Source of the DNA: Planococcus citri
Taxonomy: Eukaryota > Arthropoda > Insecta > Hemiptera > Pseudococcidae
Length of the DNA stretch: 64,000 nucleotides
Reading direction: 5' to 3'
Assembly (NCBI RefSeq): GCF_950023065.1
Contig: NC_088680.1
Coordinates: 44,876,559 to 44,940,558, forward strand
Part shown: piece after piece, positions 63,640 to 64,000 of the stretch
How positions within the stretch are numbered: position 1 is the stretch's first letter
How the letters are laid out: every line of letters starts with the position of its first letter
Position numbers and translations under genes: made by a program
The notes under the pieces: model-generated
Databases searched by the model: none
What the model was told of the DNA's origin: nothing
Seen by the model: only the letters and a program-made list of their open reading frames with translations

Positions 63640-64000
63640 CCTATTGTAGGTGGGTATTCAAATTAGAACGCATCATAAAAAGAAGAGTTGGATGGTTTTG
63701 GTGAAATTGCATGGAAACTTTTGAGTTGAAATAACTTGAGAAAATGTTTAGCTTTGGAGACGTCCTTGAAGCAAAAATAGGGCACCCAAACAGGAGACAT
63801 TTTTGAAAATAACTTGGAATACAATGGTACCAATTTTTTGGTCATTATTTGACTAATTTCGAAAAAACTAGATAAATGCCCCTAGTCAACTCATCAGAAT
63901 TTTTGAAATTTGGCCACAGGTATTTATACGAGTACCTAGATTACAAAATTGGCACCACTGAATTCCAAAATATTTCTTCAGTTTCAAAAAAGTATAGAGT
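63640..64000. repeat. Dispersed palindromic repeat family, copy 3 (partial, cut by window end)
   Basis: GGTTTTGGTGAAATTGCATG and CTTTTGAGTTGAAATAACTTG correspond to the start of the 34-kb left arm. TTGGCACCACTGAATTCCAA (63949 on) corresponds to TTGACACCACTATTCTTCAA in the centre of the 34-kb copy. The copy is more diverged than the other two and continues past the window. Confidence 0.5.

Overview
This window looks like non-coding DNA from an animal genome, most likely an insect. It is AT-rich and saturated with A/T homopolymers. It carries TA-flanked inverted-repeat elements, one 5'-truncated non-LTR retrotransposon, minisatellites, and many copies of the palindrome TAGGTACCTA. From memory, that palindrome is frequent in some hemipteran and lepidopteran genomes, so the assignment below 'insect' is a guess. 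There is no bacterial or viral gene organisation, and I recognise no host protein-coding gene. Open frames are short (147 codons at most), mostly overlap on both strands, and coincide with repeats. The window is therefore intergenic or part of a very large intron.

Layout. 0-4 kb: two adjacent TA-flanked inverted-repeat elements (221-1137 and 1298-2552). The second contains a 21-bp minisatellite and a tRNA-derived pol III unit. A reverse-transcriptase relic with AATAAA signal and poly(A) follows on the minus strand (3226-3905). 4-13 kb: AT-rich DNA with a long foldback (6791-6957), a dispersed 'CTGGAGGCTCCAG' repeat (about 9.2-9.7 kb) and an inverted-repeat element with perfect 39-bp arms (12526-12926). 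14-15 kb, 34-35 kb and the right edge: three copies of one dispersed family, two of them with palindromic arms. 26.6-27.0 kb: a small TA-flanked element. 28.5, 36.0, 39.5 and 48.6 kb: tandem duplications or minisatellites. 41-42.4 kb: the most striking object, a 1.46-kb element whose CpG-rich ends are built from short self-complementary modules (GCGAT, CGCCGGCG, TTCGAATCGC) around an AT-rich core containing a nested foldback. 58.25-58.91 kb: a 30-bp minisatellite.

Between the repeats lie islands of more complex, CpG-containing, apparently single-copy sequence (about 10.2-11.7, 15.9-18.3, 21.0-23.2, 25.6-28.4, 31.1-34.0, 37.2-39.4, 44.3-46.8, 49.9-51.8, 55.1-57.0 and 59.8-61.5 kb). If anything here is functional for the host, these are the best candidates, as regulatory DNA or unrecognised short exons. 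That is inference from texture only. No genes work together in this window; the story is one of transposon-derived and satellite DNA layered on non-coding sequence.
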